The notes under the pieces are model-generated. The model was not told where the DNA came from, did no database searches, and saw only the letters and a program-made list of their open reading frames with translations. A DNA stretch of 64,000 nt from Collinsella sp944321445 (GTDB lineage: Bacteria; Actinomycetota; Coriobacteriia; Coriobacteriales; Coriobacteriaceae): assembly GCF_030371825.1 (NCBI RefSeq), contig NZ_JAUDDM010000002.1; one strand, written 5' to 3'. The position numbers were made by a program, and so were the translations under genes. Positions 8,923-19,200 of the stretch are shown in pieces (the first letter of the stretch is position 1; the number at the start of each line of letters is the position of its first letter).

Positions 8923-11352
8923 ATGTCGAAGATTTTCGAGACCACTGAGGACTTCAAGCGCGATTACCGCGCGATGCTCATGGCCGAAGTGGGCAAGGAC
9001 TATAGCGACGCCAAGAGCGGCGAGCGCTATCGTGCCCTGGCCAAGCTGATCGCCTCGCGCGCAAATCGCCAGTTCGCCTTGGCCGATTCCGAGAACGGCA
9101 AAAGCGTCCAGAAGAAGGTCTATTACTTCTCGCTTGAGTTCCTGATGGGCCCGCTGCTTGACAACTACCTGCTCAACTACGGCATCCGCGACATCGTTGA
9201 GGAAGGCCTGAAGGAGATGGATATCGACCTCGATGAGCTGCTGGCTCAGGAGGGCGATCCGGGTCTGGGCAACGGCGGCTTGGGCCGTCTTGCCGCCTGC
9301 TTCCTCGATTCCATGGCCGCCGAGGGCATCCTGGGCTTCGGTAACGGCATGCGCTACCGCTACGGCCTCTTCAAGCAGGAGATTCGCGATGGCCGTCAGG
9401 TCGAGGTCACCGACAACTGGCTTGCCAAGGGCTATCCGTGGGAGACCAAGCACCCCGAGAGCGCCGTCATCGTGCGCTTCGGCGGCAACGTCGTGCGCCA
9501 CGAGGGCCCCGATGGCCAGTTCCACTTCGACGTCGAGGGCGGCGACCTCATCGAGGCCGTTCCCTACGATGTGCCCATCATCGGTTATGAGGGCAAGACC
9601 GTGAACCGTCTGCGCCTGTGGAGCGCCGAGCCCGCAAGCGCCGACTTCGATCTGGACGCCTTCAACGCCGGCGACTACGCCAAGGCCAATAAGTTCCGCA
9701 CCGATGCCGAGGCCATCTCCGAGATCCTCTACCCCAACGACGCCGGTGAGCACGGCCGCATCCTGCGCCTGAAACAGGAGTACCTGTTCGTCGCCGCGGG
9801 CCTCGCCTCGATTCTTCGCACCTACAAGACCGACTACGGCACCGACGCCTGGGACCGCTTCCCCGAGCTCGTCGCCATCCACACCAACGACACCCACCCC
9901 GCCATGTGCGGCGCTGAGCTCATGCGCCTGTTCATGGACCAGGAGGGCCTCGATTGGGATACCGCCTGGGGCATCGTCACCAAGTCCGTTTCCTACACGA
10001 ACCACACCGTCCTGCCCGAGGCGCTCGAGAAGTGGCCCATCGACACGTTCCGCCGCCTGCTTCCGCGCGTGTACATGATCATCGACGAGATCAACCGCCG
10101 CTACATGGAGGCGTTCCCGCGCGACATCGAGAACTGGCAGGACAAGCTGCGCAACACCGCCATCCTGTGGGACGGTCAGGTGCGCATGGCCAACCTTTCC
10201 GTCATCTGCTCGCACTCCGTCAACGGCGTGGCTCAGCTCCACACCGACATCCTGAAGCGCGAGACGCTCCACGACTTCTATGAGCTTACTCCCGAGAAGT
10301 TCAACAACAAGACGAACGGCATCTCACCCCGTCGCTTCCTGGGCAACGCGAACCCGTCCCTCTCCCGCCTGGTCACCGCCAAGATCGGCGACGGCTGGCT
10401 GAAGGACGCAAGCGAGCTCAAGCGCCTCGAGCGCCATGCGAACGACAAGGAGTTCCTTGACGCACTGTCTGCCAGCAAGCTCGAGAACAAGAAGCGCCTG
10501 GCCGACTACGTGAAGAAGACCACGGGCGTCGAGCTCGACGAGACCTCGATCTTCGATGTCCAGGTGAAGCGTTTCCACGCCTACAAGCGCCAGCTCCTGA
10601 ACATCTTCAAGGTCATGCACATCTACAACCGCATGCTGGCCGACCCCTCCTACAAGCCGCATAAGACCTCGTTCATCTTCTCCGGCAAGGCTGCGAGCGC
10701 CTACACGTTCGCCAAGGAGGTCATCCGTCTCATCAACTCGGTCGCCGACGTCATCAACGCCGACGAGCGCGTGAACGACTACATCAAGGTCGCGTTCATT
10801 CCCAACTTCGCGGTTTCGAACGCCCAGCTCATCTATCCCGCCACGGACATCTCCGAGCAGATCTCCACGGCCGGCAAGGAGGCCTCGGGCACCTCGAACA
10901 TGAAGCTCATGATGAACGGCGCCATCACGCTCGGCACCCTCGACGGCGCCAACATCGAGATCGCCGAGCTCGCCGGTCTGGAGAACGTCAAGATCTTCGG
11001 CCTGAAGGTCGATGAGGTCGAGGCCCTGCGCCGCGGCAACCACTTCGCCTGGGACCTCTACAACGCCGATCGCGACGGCCTCGGCCGCTGCGTCGACGAG
11101 CTCACCGACGACACGTTCGCGCGCCTCTCGGGCAACTTCGAGAGCATCCACGCCGAGCTCATGAACAACAACGACTACGACTTCGTCCTCGCCGACTTCG
11201 CGAGCTACGTCCAGGCTTGGGAGGAGCTCACGGCAGTCTACGATGACCAGCGCACGTGGCAGAAGATGGCGCTCATGAACATCGCCAACTCCGGTCACTT
11301 CTCGTCTGACCGCACCATCTGCGAGTACCGCGACGAGATCTGGCACGCGTAA
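8923..11352 (+). CDS. glgP: Glycogen/maltodextrin phosphorylase
   Basis: 809 residues, normal for GT35 phosphorylases. It releases glucose-1-phosphate from glycogen using phosphate and pyridoxal phosphate. Visible motifs: LGNGGLGRLAACFLDSMA near residue 115, IHTNDTHPA, and the cofactor region KEASGTSNMKLMMNGA with the Schiff-base Lys, followed by LGTLDGANIE. The start is well supported by GGGAG 10 bases upstream, 27 bases after glgB. Placing the degradative enzyme among biosynthetic genes is common in Gram-positive glycogen operons and allows glucose-1-phosphate cycling with GlgC. Confidence 0.96.
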   Translation: MSKIFETTEDFKRDYRAMLMAEVGKDYSDAKSGERYRALAKLIASRANRQFALADSENGKSVQKKVYYFSLEFLMGPLLDNYLLNYGIRDIVEEGLKEMDIDLDELLAQEGDPGLGNGGLGRLAACFLDSMAAEGILGFGNGMRYRYGLFKQEIRDGRQVEVTDNWLAKGYPWETKHPESAVIVRFGGNVVRHEGPDGQFHFDVEGGDLIEAVPYDVPIIGYEGKTVNRLRLWSAEPASADFDLDAFNAGDYAKANKFRTDAEAISEILYPNDAGEHGRILRLKQEYLFVAAGLASILRTYKTDYGTDAWDRFPELVAIHTNDTHPAMCGAELMRLFMDQEGLDWDTAWGIVTKSVSYTNHTVLPEALEKWPIDTFRRLLPRVYMIIDEINRRYMEAFPRDIENWQDKLRNTAILWDGQVRMANLSVICSHSVNGVAQLHTDILKRETLHDFYELTPEKFNNKTNGISPRRFLGNANPSLSRLVTAKIGDGWLKDASELKRLERHANDKEFLDALSASKLENKKRLADYVKKTTGVELDETSIFDVQVKRFHAYKRQLLNIFKVMHIYNRMLADPSYKPHKTSFIFSGKAASAYTFAKEVIRLINSVADVINADERVNDYIKVAFIPNFAVSNAQLIYPATDISEQISTAGKEASGTSNMKLMMNGAITLGTLDGANIEIAELAGLENVKIFGLKVDEVEALRRGNHFAWDLYNADRDGLGRCVDELTDDTFARLSGNFESIHAELMNNNDYDFVLADFASYVQAWEELTAVYDDQRTWQKMALMNIANSGHFSSDRTICEYRDEIWHA

Positions 11353-11375
11353 CCCCTCACGCGGCCCTTACGGGT

Positions 11376-11401
11376 GGGCCGGTCTGGGCATAGGCCGGCC
11401 C
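11376..11401 (+). promoter_or_regulatory. Hairpin in the glgP-glgC gap
   Basis: GGGCCGG (11376-11382) pairs with CCGGCCC (11395-11401). No T-run follows. It may stabilise the glgP transcript end or partly attenuate. Confidence 0.4.
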
Positions 11402-11459
11402 GTCTGAAACACATAGGTAAGGCAAGGTATTGCACGGCACGGCAATGAAGGAGAATTCG

Positions 11460-12605
11460 ATGAGTAAAAAAGAATGCATCGCTATGCTCCTCGCAGGAGG
11501 ACAAGGCAGCAGATTGGGGGCGCTCACATCCAAGATCGCCAAACCGGCCGTCTCGTTCGGAGGCAAGTACAGGATTATCGACTTTACGCTGTCGAACTGT
11601 GCGAACTCCGGCATCGACACCGTCGGCGTTCTGACCCAGTACCGTCCCTATCGTCTGCACGCGTACCTTGGTTCCGGCTCTGCGTGGGACCTCGACGAGC
11701 GCGGCGGCGGCGTTTCCATCCTCCCGCCCTACGCGACCCAGGAAGGCGGCGCCTGGTATGCCGGCACCGCTGACGCCGTGACCCAGAACCTTGACTACAT
11801 CAAGACGCACGATCCCGAGTACGTCCTGATCCTCTCCGGTGACGCCCTGTACCGCATGGATTACCGCAAGATGCTCGACGCGCACATCCAGAACGAGGCG
11901 GACCTCACCATCGCCGTCATGCCGGTGCCCTGGGAGGACGCGAGCCGCTTCGGCATCCTCACCACCGATGACAACGACCGCATCACCAAGTTCACCGAGA
12001 AGCCCGAGAAGCCCGATTCGAACCTCGCGTCTATGGGCATCTACATCTTCTCCGCGAAGTTCCTCATCGACGCCCTCGAGGAGGATGCGCTCGACCAGCG
12101 CTCCAGCCACGACTTCGGCGGAGATATCATCCCCAAGGCGCTCGCCGAGGGCCGTCGCCTGTTCGTCCACAAGTTCCATGGTTACTGGAAGGACGTCGGC
12201 ACCATCGCAAGCTACCACGAGACCTCCATGGGCCTGCTCGGTGCCAACCCCGAGTTTGACATCTACGAGAAGTCCGCGCCCATCATGAGCAACGACACAA
12301 CGCGCCCGCCGCACTACATCGGCCCCAACGGTCGCGTGGACGACTGCCTGGTCTCCAACGGCTGCGAGGTCTTCGGCACCGCCAAGCACTCCATCCTCTC
12401 CACCGACGTCGTGGTCGAGGAGCGCGCCATCGTCGAGGACTCCGTCCTGCTGCCCGGCGCTGTCGTGAAGAGCGGCGCCCACGTGGTCCGCGCGATCCTG
12501 GGCGAGAACGCCGTCGTCGAGGAGGGCGTCAAGCTCGGTAGCGTCGACACTCAGAAGGACACCGCCGTCGTCGGAAACGACGTCGTCATCGGGAAGGGGG
12601 AATGA
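11460..12605 (+). CDS. glgC: Glucose-1-phosphate adenylyltransferase, catalytic subunit
   Basis: 381 residues. Makes ADP-glucose from ATP and glucose-1-phosphate, the committed step of glycogen synthesis. The N-terminal nucleotidyltransferase has the ATP loop LLAGGQGSRLGALT, KPAVSFGGKYRIIDF, and the sugar-phosphate region SGDALYRMDY. The C-terminal third is a left-handed beta-helix with hexapeptide repeats. The start MSKKECIA at 11460 has AAGGAG 7 bases upstream; an upstream in-frame start at 11430 is rejected. It lies four bases from glgD; GlgC and GlgD are expected to form a heterotetramer as in Firmicutes. Confidence 0.96.
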   Translation: MSKKECIAMLLAGGQGSRLGALTSKIAKPAVSFGGKYRIIDFTLSNCANSGIDTVGVLTQYRPYRLHAYLGSGSAWDLDERGGGVSILPPYATQEGGAWYAGTADAVTQNLDYIKTHDPEYVLILSGDALYRMDYRKMLDAHIQNEADLTIAVMPVPWEDASRFGILTTDDNDRITKFTEKPEKPDSNLASMGIYIFSAKFLIDALEEDALDQRSSHDFGGDIIPKALAEGRRLFVHKFHGYWKDVGTIASYHETSMGLLGANPEFDIYEKSAPIMSNDTTRPPHYIGPNGRVDDCLVSNGCEVFGTAKHSILSTDVVVEERAIVEDSVLLPGAVVKSGAHVVRAILGENAVVEEGVKLGSVDTQKDTAVVGNDVVIGKGE

Positions 12606-12609
12606 GCCG

Positions 12610-13716
12610 ATGATCAACAATAAGGCCATCGGTTACATCACAGCCAACTACACCGCTCTCAAGCAGGAGACGCTGCTCGAGAGCCGCCCCATCGCCTCGG
12701 TCCCCGTCATGGGCCGCTACCGCCTCATCGACTTCCCGCTGTCGAACATGGCGAACGCCGGCATCAAGACGGTCGGCCTCGTGATGCCGGGCAACTACCG
12801 CTCCATCATCGACCACGTCGGCCACGGTAAGGACTGGGGTCTCGACCGCAAGCGCGGCGGCCTGTTCCCGCTGCCCGGCAACCCCTATGGCACCACCAAG
12901 GCCGGCATGCGCTTCCTGCTGCGCGACATCATCTCCAACAAGACGCTGTTCCAGCGCGCGAAGGAGCCCTACGTCGTGCTTATGGGCTCGAACATCATCT
13001 TCAACATGGACCTCAATGCTATCATCGAGGCGCACGAGGCCAGCGGCGTGGGCATCACCATGGTCTACGTCAAGGCCGAGCGCGACCACGAAGAAGCCTG
13101 CTCGCTCGTGATCGGCGACGCCGGCCGCGTCCAGAAGGTCAACGAGGGCTGCAAGTACGGCGACAACAAGTTCATCGACTGCTTCGTCATCAACCGTGAG
13201 CTCTTGCTCCAGATCATCGACCGCTACGCCGCCGCCGACTACCTCGACATCTTCGAGGCCATCGCCGCCGATTTCAGCCGTATCGACGTCTGCAGCTATG
13301 AGTTCAAGGGCCTCGCCGTCGGCATGTTCGATCAGGAGACCTACTATCAGCGCTCCATGGAGATGCTCGACCCGGTCATCAACAACCAGCTGTTCCGCAA
13401 GGATCGCCCGATCCTCACCAAGGCCCACGATGCGCCCCCCGCGAAGTATGCCGCCGGCTCCATCGCCTGCAACTCCCGCATCTCCGCTGGCTGCGAGATC
13501 ATGGGCACGGTCCGCAACTCCATCCTCTCGCGCGGCGTCGTCGTCGAGTCCGGTGCGAACGTGGTGAACTCCATCATCATGCAGGGCGTCATCATCAAGA
13601 GCGGCGCTCGCGTGGAGAACGCGATCATCGACAAGAACAACGTGGTCCCGGCCAACACCGAGCTGCGCGGCACGCCCGACGCCATCCTCTCCGTAGGCAA
13701 GGCTCCCATGGCCTAA
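12610..13716 (+). CDS. glgD: Glucose-1-phosphate adenylyltransferase regulatory subunit
   Basis: 368 residues, homologous to GlgC but non-catalytic. The ATP-binding GGxGxRL loop is absent: after MINNKAIGYITANYTAL the chain goes directly to RYRLIDFPLSNMANAG. NKPLEV-type catalytic signatures of GlgC are also missing. The C-terminal hexapeptide beta-helix is kept. In Bacillus and related bacteria GlgD raises the activity of GlgC in a mixed tetramer. It follows glgC after four bases with GGGGAATGA as an overlapping ribosome-binding site, so production is coupled. Confidence 0.93.
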   Translation: MINNKAIGYITANYTALKQETLLESRPIASVPVMGRYRLIDFPLSNMANAGIKTVGLVMPGNYRSIIDHVGHGKDWGLDRKRGGLFPLPGNPYGTTKAGMRFLLRDIISNKTLFQRAKEPYVVLMGSNIIFNMDLNAIIEAHEASGVGITMVYVKAERDHEEACSLVIGDAGRVQKVNEGCKYGDNKFIDCFVINRELLLQIIDRYAAADYLDIFEAIAADFSRIDVCSYEFKGLAVGMFDQETYYQRSMEMLDPVINNQLFRKDRPILTKAHDAPPAKYAAGSIACNSRISAGCEIMGTVRNSILSRGVVVESGANVVNSIIMQGVIIKSGARVENAIIDKNNVVPANTELRGTPDAILSVGKAPMA

Positions 13717-13834
13717 ATCGCAACAATGACCCCCAAGTTCCCACATAAGGGCAAATAGCGGTATCATTGAATCGCCGTTCGGTTTTTTGCCGGGCGGCGA
13801 TTTGCCACATTTGATGTACGCACAGGAGAATCTC

Positions 13835-16054
13835 ATGGCTAACGAAAAGCTCCATATCGTCTTCGCCTCCGCCGAAGCCGCCCCATTCGTCAAGACCGGC
13901 GGACTCGGCGATGTCGCCGGCTCGCTGCCTGCAGCTCTTGCAGCCGATGGCGCCGAGGTCATCGTTATGGTCCCCAAGTACTCCACCATCGCGGACGAGT
14001 ACAAAAACCAGATGGAGCACGTGGGAGAGTTCTACGTGCCCCTGGGCTGGCGCAACGAGTACTGCGGTCTCGAGCGCCTGGTCTATGACGGCGTCACCTA
14101 TATGTTCCTCGACAACGAGCACTACTTTAACCGCAGCTATCCCTATGGCTTCTTCGACGATGGCGAGCGCTTCGCGTTCTTCTCCAAGGCCATCTGCGAA
14201 AGCCTGCAGTACCTGCCCGACGGCTTCGTGACCGACGTGCTGCACTGCAACGACTGGCACACCGCGCTCGCACCCGTGTTCCTGCGCGAGTTCTACATGG
14301 CCAACCCGCTGTACCAGAACGTGAAGACCGTCTTCTCGATCCACAACATCGCGTTCCAGGGCCAGTTCACCGACATGCTGCTGGGCGACGTGCTCGGCCT
14401 TTCGCACATCGAGCCCGCCGTGCGCCAGCTGCGCTGCGACGCCCGCTCCATCAACTACATGCAGGGCGCGCTGAACTACACCGATGCCATCACCACCGTC
14501 TCCCCCACCTATTCCTGGGAGATCCGCACGCCTGAGTTCGGCGAGGGCCTCGACGGCATCCTGCGTCGCCGTGAGAATATCCTCTCGGGCATCCTGAACG
14601 GCCTTGATGTCAAGCGCAACGACCCTGCCACCGATGACCGCATCCACGCCAACTACACCCGCGAGGACCGCTCCGGCAAGGCCGCCTGCAAGGCAGCGCT
14701 CCAGGCCGAGCTCGGCCTCGAGGTCCGCGACGACCGTCCCCTCATGGTCATGGTCACGCGCCTCACCCGTCAGAAGGGCATGGACCTCGTCACCTACTCT
14801 CTCGACCGCATCCTGTCCGGCGGCGTGCAGGTGGCCATCCTGGGCACCGGCGACGCTGAGTACGAGGAGGCCCTGCGTTACTTCGAGCGCACCTACCCCG
14901 GCACCATGGCCGCGCGCATCGAGTTCGATCCGTTCCTCTCGCAGCGCATGTACTCCGGCGCCGACATGTTCCTCATGCCGTCGCTCTTCGAGCCCTGCGG
15001 CCTGTCCCAGATGATCGCCATGCGCTACGGCACCCTACCCATCGTGCGCGAGACCGGCGGCCTCAAGGACACCGTCATCCCCTACAACATGTTCACCGGC
15101 GAGGGCACGGGATTCACGTTCACGCACTTCAACGGCGACGAGATGGGCGACGCCGTCTTCCGTGCCGCCCGCACGTTCTGGGATGACCGCGACGCATGGA
15201 ACAAGCTTGTCGACAACGCCATGGCCTGCGACTTCAGCTGGAAGCGTTCCGCCGACCAGTACATGGATCTCTACTACGGCCTGCACCCCGAGATCGAGCG
15301 CTCCGTCCCTTTTGCGGCTGAGCCCGAGCCGGCCACCGAGGAGAAGCCCGCTGCCGAGCCCGAGCCGACCGCTGAGGCCCCTGCTGAGGAGCCGAAGGCT
15401 GAAGAGAAGCCCGCTCCCGCGCCCGTTGAGGAGAAGGTCGAAGCTCCCGCTGAGCCCGAGGTGAAGGCCGAGGAGAAGGCCGAACCCAAGCCTGCGGCAA
15501 AGACGACCACGCGCACGACGGCCAAGAAGACGACTGCGACCAAGGCGACCGCTTCGAAGACGACGGCCTCCAAGACCGCTGCCGCCAAAACCGCCGCTGC
15601 CAAGGCCGACGAGGCCGAGAAGGCTGCTGAGGAGCCGGCTGCGAAGAAGGCAACGACCGCCAAGAAGACCACGGCAACCAAGACCGCTTCCACCAAGACG
15701 GCCACCGCAAAGACCACGACGGCCAAGAAGACCGCGACCGCCACGAAGACGACCGCAACGAAGGCCACTGCCGCCAAGAAGACGGCTGCTGCCAAGACCG
15801 AGGAGACCGTCGAGGCTGCAGAGAAGCCCGCGGCCAAGAAGGCGACGGCTACGAAGACCACGGCCGCCAAGAAGACCACGGCGACCAAGACCGCTGCCGC
15901 CAAGACCACCAAGGCTGCAACGACGAAGGCAGCCGAGAAGATGACTGAGCCCAAGGCTGAGGCACCTGCCGCCGAGAAACCGGCTGAGAAGCCCGCGCCC
16001 AAGGCGACCACCGTCTCCGCCGCGCGCAAGACCACGACCCGCAAGAAGCGCTAA
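13835..16054 (+). CDS. glgA: Glycogen synthase with acidic and histone-like tail
   Basis: 739 residues against about 480 for normal GlgA. The GT5 catalytic part (residues 1-488) extends alpha-1,4-glucan from ADP-glucose; it has KTGGLGDVAGSLP for ADP-glucose binding and EPCGLSQMIAMRYGTLP near the C-terminal catalytic site. From about residue 489 a 250-residue extension begins: first 60 or so residues rich in Pro, Glu and Ala, then Lys/Ala/Thr repeats (AAKKTTATKT-like) interrupted by short acidic patches, ending TTTRKKR. The same tail type ends GlgB. The start at 13835 has AGGAG 6 bases upstream. Last gene of the glg run, followed by a strong terminator. Confidence 0.94.
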   Translation: MANEKLHIVFASAEAAPFVKTGGLGDVAGSLPAALAADGAEVIVMVPKYSTIADEYKNQMEHVGEFYVPLGWRNEYCGLERLVYDGVTYMFLDNEHYFNRSYPYGFFDDGERFAFFSKAICESLQYLPDGFVTDVLHCNDWHTALAPVFLREFYMANPLYQNVKTVFSIHNIAFQGQFTDMLLGDVLGLSHIEPAVRQLRCDARSINYMQGALNYTDAITTVSPTYSWEIRTPEFGEGLDGILRRRENILSGILNGLDVKRNDPATDDRIHANYTREDRSGKAACKAALQAELGLEVRDDRPLMVMVTRLTRQKGMDLVTYSLDRILSGGVQVAILGTGDAEYEEALRYFERTYPGTMAARIEFDPFLSQRMYSGADMFLMPSLFEPCGLSQMIAMRYGTLPIVRETGGLKDTVIPYNMFTGEGTGFTFTHFNGDEMGDAVFRAARTFWDDRDAWNKLVDNAMACDFSWKRSADQYMDLYYGLHPEIERSVPFAAEPEPATEEKPAAEPEPTAEAPAEEPKAEEKPAPAPVEEKVEAPAEPEVKAEEKAEPKPAAKTTTRTTAKKTTATKATASKTTASKTAAAKTAAAKADEAEKAAEEPAAKKATTAKKTTATKTASTKTATAKTTTAKKTATATKTTATKATAAKKTAAAKTEETVEAAEKPAAKKATATKTTAAKKTTATKTAAAKTTKAATTKAAEKMTEPKAEAPAAEKPAEKPAPKATTVSAARKTTTRKKR

Positions 16055-16078
16055 CCCACTTCAGTCAAACGGAAATGA

Positions 16079-16110
16079 GGGGTGGAAGTTCAACTTCCAC
16101 CCCTTCTTTT
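16079..16110 (+). terminator. Terminator of the glg operon
   Basis: GGGGTGGAAG (16079-16088) pairs with CTTCCACCCC (16094-16103), loop TTCAA, followed by TTCTTTT. It lies 25 bases after the glgA stop. Confidence 0.93.
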
Positions 16111-16202
16111 ATGCGGCGATCCCTCGTTATAGCTAAATAGTACGTGCTTAATTCGACATTCTGGGCTTCCATGTCGGATGCCACACGTGCATACGTTAAA
16201 CT

Positions 16203-16231
16203 GTTACGTTGGCGATTTCGCCAGAAGTAAC
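16203..16231 (+). promoter_or_regulatory. Inverted repeat upstream of the GH13-GH77 gene
   Basis: GTTAC-N2-TGGCG-N4-CGCCA-N3-GTAAC forms a near-symmetric element 52 bases before the start codon. It could be an operator or a leader hairpin; no family can be assigned. Confidence 0.4.
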
Positions 16232-16282
16232 AACACCCTCGCTTGGACCATTCCCGGTGAGGTCACGGTATAAGGAAGACGC

Positions 16283-19200
16283 ATGAAGCTTCGGCATAAC
16301 AGCAGGCTCCCGCAGTTCCGCTCGCCGTTCGGCGCGGCGCAGACGGGCACAGACGTCAACCTCTCCCTCGAGGTCTACAAAGAGGACGCCGCGGGCATCG
16401 AGTGCGCGCTGCGCACTTGGATTGATGGCGTGGGCGAGCAGCTCTATCCTATGCAGGCGGGATCCGATGGCATGTACACCGTCACGGTGTCATGGACCGA
16501 CCCCTCTATCGTGTGGTACAGCTTCATCGTACGCACCATGGACGGCTTCGAGCAGCGCGTCGGTGCGCCCGAGGGGCATGTGGGCGGCGAGGGCGTCACG
16601 TACTTCGACCGCGTCGATGTCCCCTCGTTCCAGATTACCGTCTATCGCCACCGCGCAACGCGTCCCTCGTGGTACGAGCGCGGCATCGTCTACCAGATCT
16701 TCCCCGACCGCTTTGCGCGCGACGAGGACTGGAAGCAGCGCGCACTTGAGCGCATGGCGCACCCGCGCCGCGGCTGCGAGCAGCACATCGTTCAGGATTG
16801 GGACACCCCTCCGGTCTACGACCGCGATGAGACAGGCGCGATTCGCAGCTGGGACTTCTACGGCGGCTCGCTGCGCGGCATCGAGGAGCACCTCCCCTAC
16901 ATCGCGGAGATGGGCGTCACGGCGATTTACCTCAACCCCATCTTCGAGGCGGCGAGCAACCATCGCTACGACACCGCCGATTACATGAAGATCGACTCGC
17001 TGCTGGGCACCGAAGAGGATTTCCGCAGCCTGTGCGCCACGGCGCGCCGCCACGGCATCGCCATCATCCTTGACGGCGTCTTCAACCACACGGGCAGCGA
17101 TTCCATCTATTTCAACGCCTTCGGCAACTACCCCGAGCCCGGCGCATGGTCCAAAGACCCCGAGTCGGACTGGGCTGACGCCTTCCACATCAACCCGGAC
17201 GGCACCTACGACTGCTGGTGGGGCGTGGGCAACATGCCCGCCGTCAACCAGAAGTCCGATGCGATTCGCGAGCTCATCTTGGGCGCAGACGGCGTGATTC
17301 GCCACTGGCTGCGCGCCGGTGCCCGCGGATGGCGCCTCGACGTCGCCGATGAGCTCTCCGACGAGTTCTTGGCCGACATCAAGACGGCCGCGCTCAAGGA
17401 ACGACCCGATGCGCTCGTGCTCGGCGAGGTGTGGGAGGACGCCTCCAACAAGGTCGCTTATGGCAAGCTGCGCCACTATCTGCTGGGCTCCGAGCTCGAC
17501 TCGGCGATGAACTATCCCTTCCGCGACCTCGTGCTCGGCTTGCTCACCGGCGAGGAATCCGGATACACCGCCTACGATGCAGCCGAGGCCATCGAGACGC
17601 TGCGCGAGAACTACCCGGATGAGGCGCTCGCCTGCGCCCTCAACCTGCTGGGCAGTCACGACCGCGCTCGCATCATTTCCATTCTGGGCGGCGCGCCGAA
17701 CCCCGACAGCCTGCCTGAAGCGGAGCGCAGCACGTACCGCCTGAGCGACAACCAACTAGGCCTAGCCAAGAGCCGCTTCTGGCTCGCCGTGCTCATGCAG
17801 ATGACTTTCCGCGGCGTCCCTTCGATCTATTATGGCGACGAGGCGGGCGTACAGGGACTCACCGACCCGGGCAACCGCGCAACCTTCCCCTGGGGGCACG
17901 AGGACCGCGATTTCTTCGACATGGTGCGCAACACCTCGGCGCTGCGCCGTACGCTGCCGCTGTTCACCACCGGCTCCATCGAGGCGCGCGCCCTGAACGA
18001 CGATGTGCTTTCGTACACGCGCCGCGGCGAGGACGGCCAGGTAGCGACTGTTGTTATCAACCGCAGTCTGAGCGCCATGCACACGGTGCGCATCCCCGCT
18101 GAGGGCTCGATGGCCATCGACGTCATCAGCGGCCGCGATCTTGCCATCGAAGAGGACGGCACCTGCGAGCTGTCGCTGTGGCCCTTGGGCAGTGCCGTCG
18201 CGTACTTCCACGACGAGCAACGCCTGCAAAAGCCGCTCACCCGCGGATGGGGCGTCGTGTGCCACATCACCTCCGTCCCCAATGCGGACGGCCCCGGCAC
18301 GCTTGGTGCCCCCGCCCGCCGCTTCATCGACCACCTGGCGGCCATGGGTGCCAGCTACTGGCAGGTGCTGCCGGTCAACCCCACCGACCAGTTCGGCTCC
18401 CCCTATGCCGGTCCCTCCGCGTTCGCTGGCAATATGGATCTGCTCGAGGAAACGCGCGAGGAACTTGAGGATGCCTACGAGGCGTTCCAGCTTGCCGATG
18501 GCCACAAATCCGCCGATTTCCGCGCGTTCTTGGAGCGCAACGAGGTGTGGCTCGACCCATACTGCGCCTTCATGGCCCTGAAGGACGCCTCGCGCGGCGC
18601 AAGCCGTCACCGCTGGCCGCGCGCCTATCGCGCCTATGACGTGCAGATGCTTGATGACGCTCGTTTCCTCGAGCGCGGTCGCTTCCACGCCTTTGCTCAG
18701 TATCGCTTCGATACGGAGTGGTCTGAGCTCATGGATTACGCCCACGAGCACGGCATCGAGATCATCGGCGACATTCCCATGTACGTGTCGGATGACTCCG
18801 CTGACGCCTGGAGCGAACCCGACATGTTCTCGCTTGCCTTTAACGGCAAGCCCACCGAGATCGCCGGCACCCCGCCCGACCGCTTCAGCGCCACCGGCCA
18901 GATCTGGGGCAACCCGACCTACCGTTGGGATGTCATGCGCGCCGACGGGTACACGTGGTGGATCGAGCGCCTGCGCCGCTCGCTTCGCCTCTACGACCGC
19001 GTGCGCCTCGACCACTTCCTGGGCTTCCAGTCGTATTTCAGCATTCCTGCCGACAAGGACGGAAGCGCCGGACGCTGGCTCCCCGGCCCTGGTATCGACC
19101 TGTTCCGCCGCGCCGAGCGCGAATTCGGCCCGCTTCCGCTCATCGCCGAAGATCTGGGCTACCTCACGCCCGCCGTTCGCGCCCTCACGGCATCGTGCGG

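Noticed and set aside
8556..10272. Long minus-strand frames opposite the glgB tail and glgP
   Set aside because: Mirror images of Lys/Ala/Thr repeats and of biased glgP codons; no ribosome-binding sites.
15274..16044. Hydrophobic minus-strand frame opposite the glgA tail
   Set aside because: Apparent membrane segments arise from reading GCC/AAG repeats backwards; no start signal.
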